Origin: an uncultured Bacteroidota bacterium
GTDB taxonomy: Bacteria > Bacteroidota > Bacteroidia > Flavobacteriales > Flavobacteriaceae
Length of the DNA: 50,707 bases
Direction: 5' to 3'
Assembly: GCA_902517245.1 (NCBI GenBank)
Contig: CABYBK010000004.1
Coordinates: 1-50,707, forward strand
The notes under the pieces are model-generated. The model saw nothing but the letters and a program-made list of their open reading frames with translations, made no database searches and had not been told where the DNA came from. A program made the translations under genes and the position numbers. Positions 16,718 to 25,133 of the stretch are shown here, one piece after another. How positions within the stretch are numbered: the first letter of the stretch is position 1; every line of letters starts with the position of its first letter.

Positions 16718-17043
16718 GGTTCTTTGAAAAACCTTTTAAAGCCTATTTTTTTCAAGATTTTTTTTTCAAAATTCCAAAAAAATCTGAACTGAAAAAAAAG
16801 TGTGCCAACAATTATTAATAGTACCTGATATAAAGGAAAAACAATAAGAACCCTTATTGTCCAATATAAGAAATCTCCAATTGGAATAGATTCAAAATTT
16901 TTTGGATGTAAATTAATAAAATCTAGTATTGGTTTACCGACTTGTACACTTAATGAACCAGTAATTCCAAAAACAATGAATATAATTACTAATTGGAAGT
17001 TTGACGATACTCCCCATTTTTCTTTTAATCGTTTATAATACAA
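16714..17043 (-). CDS. DUF6787 family small membrane protein
   Basis: This 109-residue protein has two hydrophobic segments (about residues 17-40 and 62-87) and basic, aromatic ends ([17 protein letters not shown] at the start; [18 protein letters not shown] at the end). I recall this pattern as DUF6787, a family common in flavobacteria and without known function. No ATG is available: the frame begins with TTG at 17043 and an in-frame TAA lies just upstream. It starts 6 nt after the serA stop and is probably the third gene of a serC-serA unit. Confidence 0.78.
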   Translation of the reverse strand: MYYKRLKEKWGVSSNFQLVIIFIVFGITGSLSVQVGKPILDFINLHPKNFESIPIGDFLYWTIRVLIVFPLYQVLLIIVGTLFFQFRFFWNFEKKILKKIGFKRFFKEP

Positions 17044-17049
17044 ACTAAA

Positions 17050-18000
17050 TTATTTTAAAAGTCTAGAAATCTGAGAAGCAAGTTCTTCTCCTATTCTATC
17101 TTGCGCCTCTAATGTTGCAGCTCCTATGTGTGGGGTTAAAGAAATTTTATCATGCATTAAGAGTTTTATCTCAGGATTAGGTTCATTTTCAAATGTATCT
17201 AATGCTGCAAATGATAAATGACCTGAGTCTAATGCATCAATCAAAGCTACTTCGTCAATTACACCACCACGCGCTGCATTAATTATTCCAACACCTTTTT
17301 TCATTTTTGATAAAACCTCAGCATTAATAACGTATGACTTTTGAGCGGGAACGTGCAAAGAAATAAAATCAGAATTTTTAATAAGATCATCGAAATCCTG
17401 GGTTTTAATTTTAACATCGATACTGTCTCCAGTTGATAAAGTTATTTTAAGGTCTACTTGATCTATAAACTTATCTGATGCAACAATATTCATTCCAATC
17501 CCAAGACCTATTTTAGCGACTTCTTGACCTATACGACCAAATCCGATTATTCCTAACGTCTTACCACGCAATTCAGTACCCTTTGCAAAAGCTTTTTTAA
17601 GACCTTTAAAATTAGTTTCTCCCTCCAAAGGCATATTCCGATTAGAATTATATAAAAATCGGACACCTCCATATAAATGGGCAAATACCAGTTCAGCTAC
17701 TGAAGCTGACGATGCGGCTGGTGTATTAATGACATGAATCCCTTTAGATTTTGCATATTCCACATCAATATTATCCATACCTACACCACCACGTCCAATA
17801 AGTTTTAATCCAGGACATGAGTCAATTAATTCTTTTCTAGCAGTCGTTGCACTTCTTACTAGTAGGGCTTCAATTTGGTTGTCGTTAATGTAATCAATAA
17901 GTTGTTCTTGAGATACATTTATAGTTGTTATATCAAAACCATCCCTCTTTAAAGCATCAATACCACTTTGTGATATACCATCATTAGCTAAAATCTTCAT
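17050..18000 (-). CDS. serA: D-3-phosphoglycerate dehydrogenase (SerA), short form
   Basis: SerA oxidises 3-phosphoglycerate to 3-phosphohydroxypyruvate, the first step of serine synthesis. The 316-residue protein contains only the catalytic and NAD-binding domains: Rossmann motif LGIIGFGRIGQEVA near 150, GRGGVGMDNID near 72, catalytic arginine in NAARGGVIDEVAL near 245 and the His of LTPHIGAATLEAQ. It lacks the ACT/regulatory domain of E. coli SerA, so serine feedback through that domain is not expected. It starts 8 nt after serC stops. Confidence 0.96.
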   Translation of the reverse strand: MKILANDGISQSGIDALKRDGFDITTINVSQEQLIDYINDNQIEALLVRSATTARKELIDSCPGLKLIGRGGVGMDNIDVEYAKSKGIHVINTPAASSASVAELVFAHLYGGVRFLYNSNRNMPLEGETNFKGLKKAFAKGTELRGKTLGIIGFGRIGQEVAKIGLGIGMNIVASDKFIDQVDLKITLSTGDSIDVKIKTQDFDDLIKNSDFISLHVPAQKSYVINAEVLSKMKKGVGIINAARGGVIDEVALIDALDSGHLSFAALDTFENEPNPEIKLLMHDKISLTPHIGAATLEAQDRIGEELASQISRLLK

Positions 18001-18008
18001 ATTTGTTG

Positions 18009-19073
18009 TTAATTATTTTGTTCTAAACTTTTCATACATTCAACAAGGATCTCAACACTTTCAAAAGGTAAAGCATTATAGATAGAAGCACGATAACCTC
18101 CGACAGAACGGTGACCTTTCAAGCCGCTAATTCCAACAGAAAGGCATAAATTATCAAAAGTTTCTGTAAGTGATTCCTCGACTAGATTAAAAGTAGCATT
18201 CATTTCACTTCGATCATTTTTTTCAGCAAATCCAGTAAATAAGGAGTTTCTATCAATCTCGTTGTAGAGATAGTTTGCTTTTAAGATGTTTTTATCACCA
18301 ATAGTTTTTATTCCGCCTTGTTTTTCAATCCATCTCAGTGTCAGTAGGCTTGTATATACTGAAAAGACCGGAGGGGTATTAAACATACTCCCAGATTTTA
18401 AATGAACAGAATAGTCTAAAATTGATGGAATTGTTCTTGTTACTTTACCTAAAATATCTTCTTTTACAATTACTAAAGTTGCACCTGCCGGACCCATATT
18501 TTTTTGTGCACCTGCATAAAAAAGATCAAATCTGGAGTAATCAAAATTTCTAGAAAAAATATCAGAACTCATATCGGCAACCAGAGAAACATCAGTTTCT
18601 GGTATCTCCTTGAACTGCGTGCCAAAAATTGTATTATTTGTAGTTATATGCAAGTAGTCCAAATCAGCAGGTGTATTATACCCTTTGGGGATATAATTGA
18701 AATTAGAATCTTTAGAACTTGCAATTTCTAATACCTCACCGATTAATTTAGCTTCTTTAATCGCCTTAGAAGACCAAGTCCCAGTATTTATAAAGCCCGC
18801 TTTATTTTCCAAAAGATTATAAGCGCTCATAATAAATTGTTGACTAGCACCTCCTTGAAGAAATAGTGCCTTGTAACCCTTATTTTCCAAATTTGTTAGC
18901 TCTAAAGCTCGTTTACAAGCCTCATCCATAATTGAAATAAAATCTTTGCTTCTATGCGATATTTCAATAAGTGACAACCCTGATTGACCAAGTTCTTTAA
19001 CTGCTTTTGATGCATCATGCATTACTTCTTTGGGTAAAATAGAAGGACCAGCACTAAAATTGTGAATTTTCAT
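18009..19073 (-). CDS. serC: Phosphoserine aminotransferase (SerC)
   Basis: SerC is a class V PLP aminotransferase that makes phosphoserine from phosphohydroxypyruvate and glutamate and also serves pyridoxine synthesis in some bacteria. The 354-residue protein begins with NFSAGPSILPKEV, carries LFLQGGASQQF, the PLP-lysine region FYAGAQKNMGPAGATLV near 190, and ends with GLKGHRSVGGYRASIYNAL, all typical. It leads a serC-serA-DUF6787 cluster. About 140 bp upstream separate it from the acyl-CoA reductase gene, with a run of ten T near 19187-19196. Confidence 0.97.
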   Translation of the reverse strand: MKIHNFSAGPSILPKEVMHDASKAVKELGQSGLSLIEISHRSKDFISIMDEACKRALELTNLENKGYKALFLQGGASQQFIMSAYNLLENKAGFINTGTWSSKAIKEAKLIGEVLEIASSKDSNFNYIPKGYNTPADLDYLHITTNNTIFGTQFKEIPETDVSLVADMSSDIFSRNFDYSRFDLFYAGAQKNMGPAGATLVIVKEDILGKVTRTIPSILDYSVHLKSGSMFNTPPVFSVYTSLLTLRWIEKQGGIKTIGDKNILKANYLYNEIDRNSLFTGFAEKNDRSEMNATFNLVEESLTETFDNLCLSVGISGLKGHRSVGGYRASIYNALPFESVEILVECMKSLEQNN

Positions 19074-19213
19074 AAAGTAGTTGAGTATTTGAATTTAAAT
19101 GATTTTCAAAATAAACAAATTACAATTGTTGTTTTAATGAGCAAAGATTGTGATTAGTTAAATAAATAATATGTTTTTTAGTGTATTTTTTTTTTGAGTT
19201 GTTAACATAATCT

Positions 19214-20242
19214 TTAGTTTAAATCATTTAAAAATGATAGTGTGTCAATACCATCTGCATATTCAGTAATAGAAGGCTTTTGCGTGAAACCAAAATCTAT
19301 TCTTCCTTCTAAAGGTAAATTAGATACTATGCATTGAATTGATTCTTTATTTTGTTCAAGATTTTTGTTTAACTCCATATTACTTAAATAATACTCGTAA
19401 TAAAGACAAGCAATAGGTGCGCTAAATTCTTTGCTTTCCCTAATAACAAAAAAGCCGTTGTCTCGAAAATCGTAATCACTCATCAAAAATATAGCTTTAT
19501 TATAATCGTAATTATTTGCGTATTTAGGATGTTTAATAATTTCAGCATGATGAAATAATCCTTCAAAAATAAGATTTAGATCATAATCTTTTGGGATATA
19601 CAATTTAGAAACGTTACGGCACCCCAAACCAAAGTAATGCAAGATGTCGTTTCCTAATTCTTTTAGTTGCTTTTTTGTTTCAGAACCATCAAGCACTGCA
19701 ACTCCATTTCTGTTTTTTCTTATAATATTTGGAACTGAACCGAAATAATACTCAAAATATCTACTAGAGTTATTTGAACCAGTCGCAATGACAGCATCAA
19801 ATCCTTTGATATTTCTTTTGGTAAAATCAAAACATTTTTCTTTTGCTTCTACTTCTAAAAAATTGGCAAAGTAGGGCAGCAAGTGTTTATCTTTCGAAGC
19901 ACATTTGACAATAGCTTTATGACCGCTTAACCAAACGCAAATAATATCGTGAAACCCGACAAGTGGTATATTACCAGCAAGTATAAGCGCAATTTTTTTT
20001 GGAATTTTGATATTAAAAAAATTGTAGGAATTTATCCACGATTTTATTTCTGTCTTTTTTAGTGCATTCCCCCAATCTAAAAAAGATTTTTCAATACTCT
20101 TTAATGTAAACCATCCGTTTGAAGCTATAGCAAGATTTACAAGTGTATTGAGCTCAGAATATTCTGCTTTATTAGGATCAAAGTGAAGCAAATGATTTCC
20201 AAGTTTTACAAGGGCTTGAAAGCGTTTTAGGTTTACCGTCAT
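19214..20242 (-). CDS. Acyl-CoA reductase (LuxC family)
   Basis: The 342-residue protein resembles the LuxC-type acyl-CoA reductases, which reduce fatty acyl groups to aldehydes with NADPH. It shows IALILAGNIPLVGFHDII near 80, VIATGSNNSSRYFEYYF near 150 and the active-site cysteine in FGLGCRNVSKLY near 208. No lux genes are nearby, so a luminescence role is not indicated; adjacent to the ferredoxin gene, it may serve lipid turnover. I start at the ATG at 20242 because the longer frame (20335) runs 32 nt into the divergent ferredoxin ORF and encodes a non-homologous hydrophobic stretch. Confidence 0.87.
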   Translation of the reverse strand: MTVNLKRFQALVKLGNHLLHFDPNKAEYSELNTLVNLAIASNGWFTLKSIEKSFLDWGNALKKTEIKSWINSYNFFNIKIPKKIALILAGNIPLVGFHDIICVWLSGHKAIVKCASKDKHLLPYFANFLEVEAKEKCFDFTKRNIKGFDAVIATGSNNSSRYFEYYFGSVPNIIRKNRNGVAVLDGSETKKQLKELGNDILHYFGLGCRNVSKLYIPKDYDLNLIFEGLFHHAEIIKHPKYANNYDYNKAIFLMSDYDFRDNGFFVIRESKEFSAPIACLYYEYYLSNMELNKNLEQNKESIQCIVSNLPLEGRIDFGFTQKPSITEYADGIDTLSFLNDLN

Positions 20243-20245
20243 TTC

Positions 20246-20277
20246 TTTGTTCAATAAAGTTAAAGGTCTTATTTTTG
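20246..20277 (+). promoter_or_regulatory. Promoter of the ferredoxin gene
   Basis: TTTG at 20246-20249 and TATTTTTG at 20270-20277 are separated by 20 nt, a full Bacteroidota-type promoter. Predicted start is near 20284, with a leader of about 20 nt to the ATG at 20304. Confidence 0.6.
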
Positions 20278-20303
20278 CGCTAATGTAAGGAAAGATAATC
20301 GCT

Positions 20304-20657
20304 ATGGCTATAATCATCACTGACGAATGCATCAATTGCGGTGCCTGCGAGCCTGAATGTCCAAATACAGCGATATATGAAGGTTCAGAAGATTGGCGTT
20401 ACCAAGATGGCACCTCTCTAAAGGGGGATGTCATACTACCTAACGGTAAACAAGTTAACAGCGACATTTTTCAAGAGCCTGTTTCAGATGAATATTATTT
20501 TATAGTTACGGATAAATGTACTGAATGTAAAGGATTTCATGATGAACCACAGTGTGCAGCAGTTTGCCCTGTAGATTGTTGTATTCCAGATGAAAATAAC
20601 ATAGAGTCAGAAGAAACCTTATTAGGAAAACAGAGCTTTATGCATCCAGAAGATTAA
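20304..20657 (+). CDS. 4Fe-4S dicluster ferredoxin
   Basis: The 117-residue soluble electron carrier has one cluster motif near the N-terminus ([12 protein letters not shown], residues 9-20) and a second near 75-93 (C-x2-C-x8-C-x3-CP, including [16 protein letters not shown]), the longer-spaced variant seen in Alvin-type ferredoxins. Between them lies an acidic region ([16 protein letters not shown]) expected in a partner-docking surface. It is divergent from the acyl-CoA reductase gene and overlaps the convergent ChbG/YdjC gene by 20 nt. The redox partner is not evident from the sequence. Confidence 0.95.
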   Translation: MAIIITDECINCGACEPECPNTAIYEGSEDWRYQDGTSLKGDVILPNGKQVNSDIFQEPVSDEYYFIVTDKCTECKGFHDEPQCAAVCPVDCCIPDENNIESEETLLGKQSFMHPED

Positions 20658-21480
20658 TAAGTTCAGAATTTCTGAAGTCAATAAGTTCAATTGAATTTTC
20701 TTTCAGTATATTTTTACAGTGACTACTTGTGAAATACTCAGCATCTATACTTCGCCAGACATCACCAAAATTTGGATGATCAATTGTAATTTGTTTCATT
20801 TCTTGGCTTTCTAAAGCTGGATGAATTAATAAAATTGAAATACCTTCTTTTAAATTCTCAATAATATTATCATAAAATTTGGCAAGTCCAATACTCTCAA
20901 AATCATCAAAGGATCCCATAAAAACGGATTCAATACAACCTTTGCCTGGTAGTTTAAATTTATTGGGGTTTTCTCCTGTGTGAGCGATTAGTTTTTTGCT
21001 TAATAATATGGGCAAATCATATTCTTTTCCTAGCTCTTGATACAGATCAATTAAATCCTGTCGAACACCTAAGGTATACATATGAGAATCCAAATGAGAA
21101 GGTCTCAATCCTAATGAAAATGCAAAATCAATTTGATTTTTTAATTCTAATCTGACTTCATCTATAATTGCTTTATCTTTAATCATTGCTCTTTTAGAAT
21201 AAAAATTACCCGTATCATCAACTAACGAAGGTATTTTGTTGATTGGGGATATAGGACGAAATGGATATGTCCTCCATTCTCCAGTAAGGGTAAGGTGAAT
21301 TCCATAATCAAGTTTAGGGTTTTTTAAGCAGAACTTTGCCATTTCGTAAAACCAAGGACAAGGCACCATAAGACTACAGGAAGATATAGATCCATTTAAA
21401 AGTCCAATTTGGGTTGCTTTATTTTCTGACCAGGCCAATCCGGCATCATCTGCATGTACAATTAGATATTTTTTATTCAT
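20638..21480 (-). CDS. ChbG/YdjC/HpnK family carbohydrate deacetylase
   Basis: This 280-residue protein belongs to the YdjC-type deacetylase family: metal-binding start [16 protein letters not shown] near residue 8, [10 protein letters not shown] near 78, SHLDSHMYT near 132 and [12 protein letters not shown] near 220. The family removes N-acetyl groups from acetylated sugars such as chitobiose, or from hopanoid glucosamine. No chb or hpn genes are adjacent, so the sugar is unknown. No signal peptide is seen. It ends inside the 3' end of the convergent ferredoxin gene. Confidence 0.9.
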   Translation of the reverse strand: MNKKYLIVHADDAGLAWSENKATQIGLLNGSISSCSLMVPCPWFYEMAKFCLKNPKLDYGIHLTLTGEWRTYPFRPISPINKIPSLVDDTGNFYSKRAMIKDKAIIDEVRLELKNQIDFAFSLGLRPSHLDSHMYTLGVRQDLIDLYQELGKEYDLPILLSKKLIAHTGENPNKFKLPGKGCIESVFMGSFDDFESIGLAKFYDNIIENLKEGISILLIHPALESQEMKQITIDHPNFGDVWRSIDAEYFTSSHCKNILKENSIELIDFRNSELINLLDA

Positions 21481-21529
21481 TTTATATGCCTAATCTTAAA
21501 TATTAATTATCCAAATGTAAAAGAAAGAT

Positions 21530-21537
21530 TACTTTTG
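21530..21537 (+). promoter_or_regulatory. Promoter -7 element of ychF
   Basis: TACTTTTG matches TAnnTTTG. It is 16 nt before the ATG at 21554, giving a predicted leader of about 10 nt. No clear -33 element. Confidence 0.5.
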
Positions 21538-21553
21538 CGAAAAAATATTCTTC

Positions 21554-22648
21554 ATGAAAGCTGGAATTGTAGGCTTACCTAATGTTGGAAAATCCACTCT
21601 TTTTAATTGTCTTTCCAATGCAAAGGCACAAAGTGCAAATTTTCCATTTTGCACTATTGAACCAAATGTTGGCATTGTAAATGTTCCTGATAAACGTTTG
21701 CAAACGCTTGAATCTCTTGTAAAGCCCGAAAAAATAATACCTGCAACTGTTGAAATTGTAGATATTGCCGGTTTAGTAAAGGGAGCTAGTAAAGGGGAAG
21801 GCTTGGGAAATCAATTTTTAGCTAATATTAGAGAAACAGATGCAATACTTCACGTTTTACGTTGCTTTGACAATGATAATGTGGTTCATGTCGACGGTTC
21901 AGTGGATCCTATAAGGGATAAGGAAACCATTGATATTGAATTACAGCTTAAAGATCTTGAAAATGTCGAAAAAAAGCTTGACAAAGTAAATCGAGCTGCA
22001 CGAACAGGGGATAAAAGAGCAAATAAAGAACAAGTAGTTTTAAGCAATTTGAAAAATGCTTTAGAACAATCGAAAAATATAAGAAGTTTAGATATAAAGA
22101 ATGATGATCGTATTGAATTCGTGAAACCTCTACAGTTAATTACTGATAAACCCGTTTTATATGTATGTAATGTTAATGAAGCTTCAGTAAAATCTGGGAA
22201 TGATTATGTTGAAAAGGTTAAATCTATCATAGCTAATGAATCATCAGGGCTATTAATACTCGGAGTTAATATAGAAGCAGATATTAGTGAGTTGGATAGT
22301 TTTGATGAAAGGCAAATGTTTTTAGAGGACTTGGGGCTGGATGAGGCAGGATCAGCTAAACTCATCCGAGAAGCATACACTCTACTTAATAAACAAACAT
22401 ATTTTACTGCAGGAGAAAAAGAAGTTAGAGCCTGGACAATTCCGATTGGATCAACAGCACAACAAGCTGCGGGTGTTATTCACAGTGATTTTGAAAAAGG
22501 GTTTATTCGTGCTGAGGTAATTAGCTATAAAGATTATGAACAGTATAAATCAGAGGCTAAGGTGAGAGAGGCAGGTAAAATGAGAGTAGAGGGCAAAGAA
22601 TATTTAGTTCAAGACGGTGATGTAATGCATTTTAGATTCAATGTTTAG
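21554..22648 (+). CDS. ychF: Redox-regulated ATPase YchF (Obg family)
   Basis: YchF/OLA1 binds ribosomes and, unlike other Obg-family GTPases, prefers ATP. The 364-residue protein has the G1 loop GLPNVGKST (7-15), G3 DIAGLVKGASKGEG, and NVNE where GTPases have NKxD, explaining ATP preference. The coiled-coil insertion is about 130-180. The C-terminal TGS domain contains FTAGEKEVRAWTIPIGSTAQQAAGVIH and ends in RVEGKEYLVQDGDVMHFRFNV. Length is standard (363 in E. coli). Confidence 0.97.
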   Translation: MKAGIVGLPNVGKSTLFNCLSNAKAQSANFPFCTIEPNVGIVNVPDKRLQTLESLVKPEKIIPATVEIVDIAGLVKGASKGEGLGNQFLANIRETDAILHVLRCFDNDNVVHVDGSVDPIRDKETIDIELQLKDLENVEKKLDKVNRAARTGDKRANKEQVVLSNLKNALEQSKNIRSLDIKNDDRIEFVKPLQLITDKPVLYVCNVNEASVKSGNDYVEKVKSIIANESSGLLILGVNIEADISELDSFDERQMFLEDLGLDEAGSAKLIREAYTLLNKQTYFTAGEKEVRAWTIPIGSTAQQAAGVIHSDFEKGFIRAEVISYKDYEQYKSEAKVREAGKMRVEGKEYLVQDGDVMHFRFNV

Positions 22649-22754
22649 CTTTTTGAGAATTTAATTTCTTGGCCCATCATTTAATTATAAAATTTACATC
22701 CAAATAAATCAACTATTTATTAATATGATTTTGAGCCTTTAATATGAACAAATA

Positions 22755-23072
22755 TTATAGCAATGCATTTGAGTCATTTACAACTACACGATCCCACAAA
22801 TGACCAACTTCATCAATAAATAGTTTATGTGTAGGGTCGGTTTGATAGATATCATGAGATTCTAAATTAGGAAAACTCATCGTATAGCAGTAAGTAAACG
22901 AGTTGTCTACTACATCTCTTTTTTCGGATGATACAGGACAGCCTAAATGATTAGACGTAGCTTGTGGATTAGTATTAATTAGCTTTTTAATAGCTTTTTC
23001 GAATTGAGAACGATGTGATTTGTTATTTGGTTCTTTTAACCAAAAGAAAACTATATGAAGCAAAGGACCCAT
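22755..23072 (-). CDS. Dabb (stress-responsive alpha/beta-barrel) domain protein
   Basis: The 105-residue protein has one Dabb ferredoxin-like domain: N-terminal LLHIVFFWLKEP strand, central FTYCYTMSF and C-terminal TDPTHKLFIDEVGHLWDRVVVND. These small dimeric domains occur in stress-induced or polyketide-related proteins, but the reaction is rarely known. I start at the ATG at 23072, which gives the usual N-terminus; another ATG at 23099 would add nine residues. It stands alone between ychF and parE. The roughly 100 bp after ychF holds nothing I recognise. Confidence 0.82.
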   Translation of the reverse strand: MGPLLHIVFFWLKEPNNKSHRSQFEKAIKKLINTNPQATSNHLGCPVSSEKRDVVDNSFTYCYTMSFPNLESHDIYQTDPTHKLFIDEVGHLWDRVVVNDSNALL

Positions 23073-23222
23073 TGTGTTTTGTATAGAATTTGATGTCATA
23101 GGATTTATACTTGAGTCAAAATTGAGATGTTTTTAAAAGTTTTGGTACAATTTATGAAATATTACTTCTTAACAAAAATACCTATTGAATTGTTGATTTC
23201 TTGCCTCAAGAGTAGGCATAAA

Positions 23223-23260
23223 ATTCTATTTCATTAAAGTATATTAGCTGTAAATAGAAT
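23223..23260 (+). promoter_or_regulatory. Inverted repeat overlapping the parE start codon
   Basis: ATTCTATTT at 23223-23231 and AAATAGAAT at 23252-23260 are perfect 9-bp inverted arms around a 20-nt loop. The right arm includes the first two bases of the parE ATG, so an mRNA hairpin could occlude the start. It is AT-rich and therefore weak. A shorter TGCCT/AGGCA repeat lies at 23202-23218. Confidence 0.35.
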
Positions 23261-25133
23261 GAAAAATACTGCAAATTATACTGAAGACAATATTCGCTCT
23301 CTAGATTGGAAAGAGCATATTCGTATGCGTCCAGGAATGTATATTGGAAAGCTAGGAGACGGCTCTTCGCCAGATGATGGGATTTACATTCTATTGAAGG
23401 AGATACTAGACAACTGTATTGATGAATTTGTAATGGGGGCAGGTAAGATCATTGAAATTTCTATCAAGGAAAACATTGTGAAGGTTCGTGACTACGGTCG
23501 TGGAATTCCTTTAGGAAAGGTCGTAGATGTTGTTTCTAAAATGAATACTGGTGGTAAATATGACTCAAGAGCTTTTAAAAAATCAGTCGGTTTGAATGGA
23601 GTTGGAACAAAAGCTGTAAATGCACTTTCTTCCAGTTTTATTGTTGAATCTAATCGAGACAAACAGAGTAAAAGAGCCTTGTTTAATTTTGGTGACCTCA
23701 AGTCAGATCCACCTGTTGAATCAAGTTCAAGAAGAAGGGGAACAAAAGTAGAATTCATACCAGATACAACTATTTTTAAAAATTATAAGTACCGTTTAGA
23801 ATATGTAGAACGAATGATTAAGAATTATGTTTATCTTAATCCTGGATTAACAGTAGAATTGAATGGTGAAAAGTTCATTTCTGAGAATGGACTTAAAGAT
23901 CTACTAACCGATTACAGCAACGAAGCAGACCTCCTATATCCAATAATACACATAAGAGATAAAGATATAGAAGTTGCTCTAACGCATAGTAAAACTCAAT
24001 ATAGTGAAGAGTATCATTCTTTTGTAAATGGTCAACACACTACTCAAGGGGGTACACACCAATCTGCATTTAGAGAAGGTTTAGTAAAGACTATAAGAGA
24101 ACATTTTGGGAAAAGCTATGAGGCATCAGATATTAGAAAATCTATAATATCAGCAATTAGTATTAAAGTCATGGAACCCATTTTTGAGTCGCAGACTAAA
24201 ACAAAACTAGGATCTACTGAAATGGGAGATGGCATGCCTTCTGTTAGAAGTTATATAATTGACTTTCTCAGTAATCAATTAGATAACTTTTTGCACAAGA
24301 ATCCTTCTGTTGCTGAAAGTATTCAAAGAAAAATTATTCAGGCTGAGAAAGAACGAAAAGAACTGTCTGGAATACGCAAATTAGCCAAAGAACGAGCTAA
24401 GAAAGCAAGCTTACACAATAAAAAATTAAGAGATTGCCGTATTCATCTACCTGATCTCAAAAAAGATCGTCGATTAGATTCTACTTTATTTATAACGGAA
24501 GGAGACTCAGCAAGTGGTTCTATAACAAAATCCCGTGATGTTAACACACAAGCTGTTTTTAGTTTAAGAGGAAAACCCCTGAATAGTTTTGGTATGAGTA
24601 AGAAAATTGTCTACGAGAATGAGGAATTTAATCTGCTTCAAGCTGCTTTAAATATTGAGGATACTTTAGAAGATTTGCGTTACAATAATATTGTAATTGC
24701 CACTGATGCAGATGTTGATGGTATGCATATTCGTCTTTTATTAATTACGTTTTTTTTACAATTTTTTCCAGAATTAATAAAAGAAGGACATTTGTATATT
24801 TTACAAACACCTCTCTATCGTGTTAGAGATAAAAAACAAACTTTTTATTGTTACAATGAACAAGAACGAAAAGAATCATTAAAGAAAATTAACGGTAAGC
24901 CAGAAATCACTCGTTTTAAGGGCTTAGGTGAAATTTCGCCAGATGAGTTTAAGTATTTTATTGGGGATGATATTAGGTTAGATCCAGTGATGTTAGATAA
25001 ATATACTACCATAGAGCAATTACTTTTATTTTATATGGGTAAAAATACTCCTGATCGTCAAAAATTCATAATCGAAAACCTAAAAGTTGAATTAGACTTC
25101 GCGGAAGATCATAAAGAAGGGGTTTTACAATAA
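23259..25133 (+). CDS. parE: DNA topoisomerase IV subunit B (ParE)
   Basis: ParE is the ATPase subunit of topoisomerase IV, which decatenates daughter chromosomes. The 624-residue protein carries the GHKL ATP site ([13 protein letters not shown] near 45-57, [26 protein letters not shown]), the QTKTKLG switch lysine near 315, and a Toprim domain ([10 protein letters not shown] near 415, [15 protein letters not shown] near 480). EGDSASG rather than EGDSAGG is a small departure from most type II enzymes. parC begins 1 base after the stop, so the pair is one transcript. Confidence 0.96.
   Translation: MKNTANYTEDNIRSLDWKEHIRMRPGMYIGKLGDGSSPDDGIYILLKEILDNCIDEFVMGAGKIIEISIKENIVKVRDYGRGIPLGKVVDVVSKMNTGGKYDSRAFKKSVGLNGVGTKAVNALSSSFIVESNRDKQSKRALFNFGDLKSDPPVESSSRRRGTKVEFIPDTTIFKNYKYRLEYVERMIKNYVYLNPGLTVELNGEKFISENGLKDLLTDYSNEADLLYPIIHIRDKDIEVALTHSKTQYSEEYHSFVNGQHTTQGGTHQSAFREGLVKTIREHFGKSYEASDIRKSIISAISIKVMEPIFESQTKTKLGSTEMGDGMPSVRSYIIDFLSNQLDNFLHKNPSVAESIQRKIIQAEKERKELSGIRKLAKERAKKASLHNKKLRDCRIHLPDLKKDRRLDSTLFITEGDSASGSITKSRDVNTQAVFSLRGKPLNSFGMSKKIVYENEEFNLLQAALNIEDTLEDLRYNNIVIATDADVDGMHIRLLLITFFLQFFPELIKEGHLYILQTPLYRVRDKKQTFYCYNEQERKESLKKINGKPEITRFKGLGEISPDEFKYFIGDDIRLDPVMLDKYTTIEQLLLFYMGKNTPDRQKFIIENLKVELDFAEDHKEGVLQ

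Noticed and set aside
19187-19196. Run of ten T between serC and the acyl-CoA reductase gene as a terminator
   Set aside because: The run is on the plus strand while both flanking genes are on the minus strand, and no stable hairpin precedes it in the right orientation.
19214-20335. Longer start for the acyl-CoA reductase (20335)
   Set aside because: It would run 32 nt into the ferredoxin gene and add a hydrophobic stretch without family similarity; the ATG at 20242 fits.
20304-20657. Acyl-CoA reductase plus ferredoxin as a luminescence or hydrocarbon-synthesis locus
   Set aside because: No luxAB, luxDE, acyl-ACP synthetase or decarbonylase genes are near; the two genes are divergent neighbours only.
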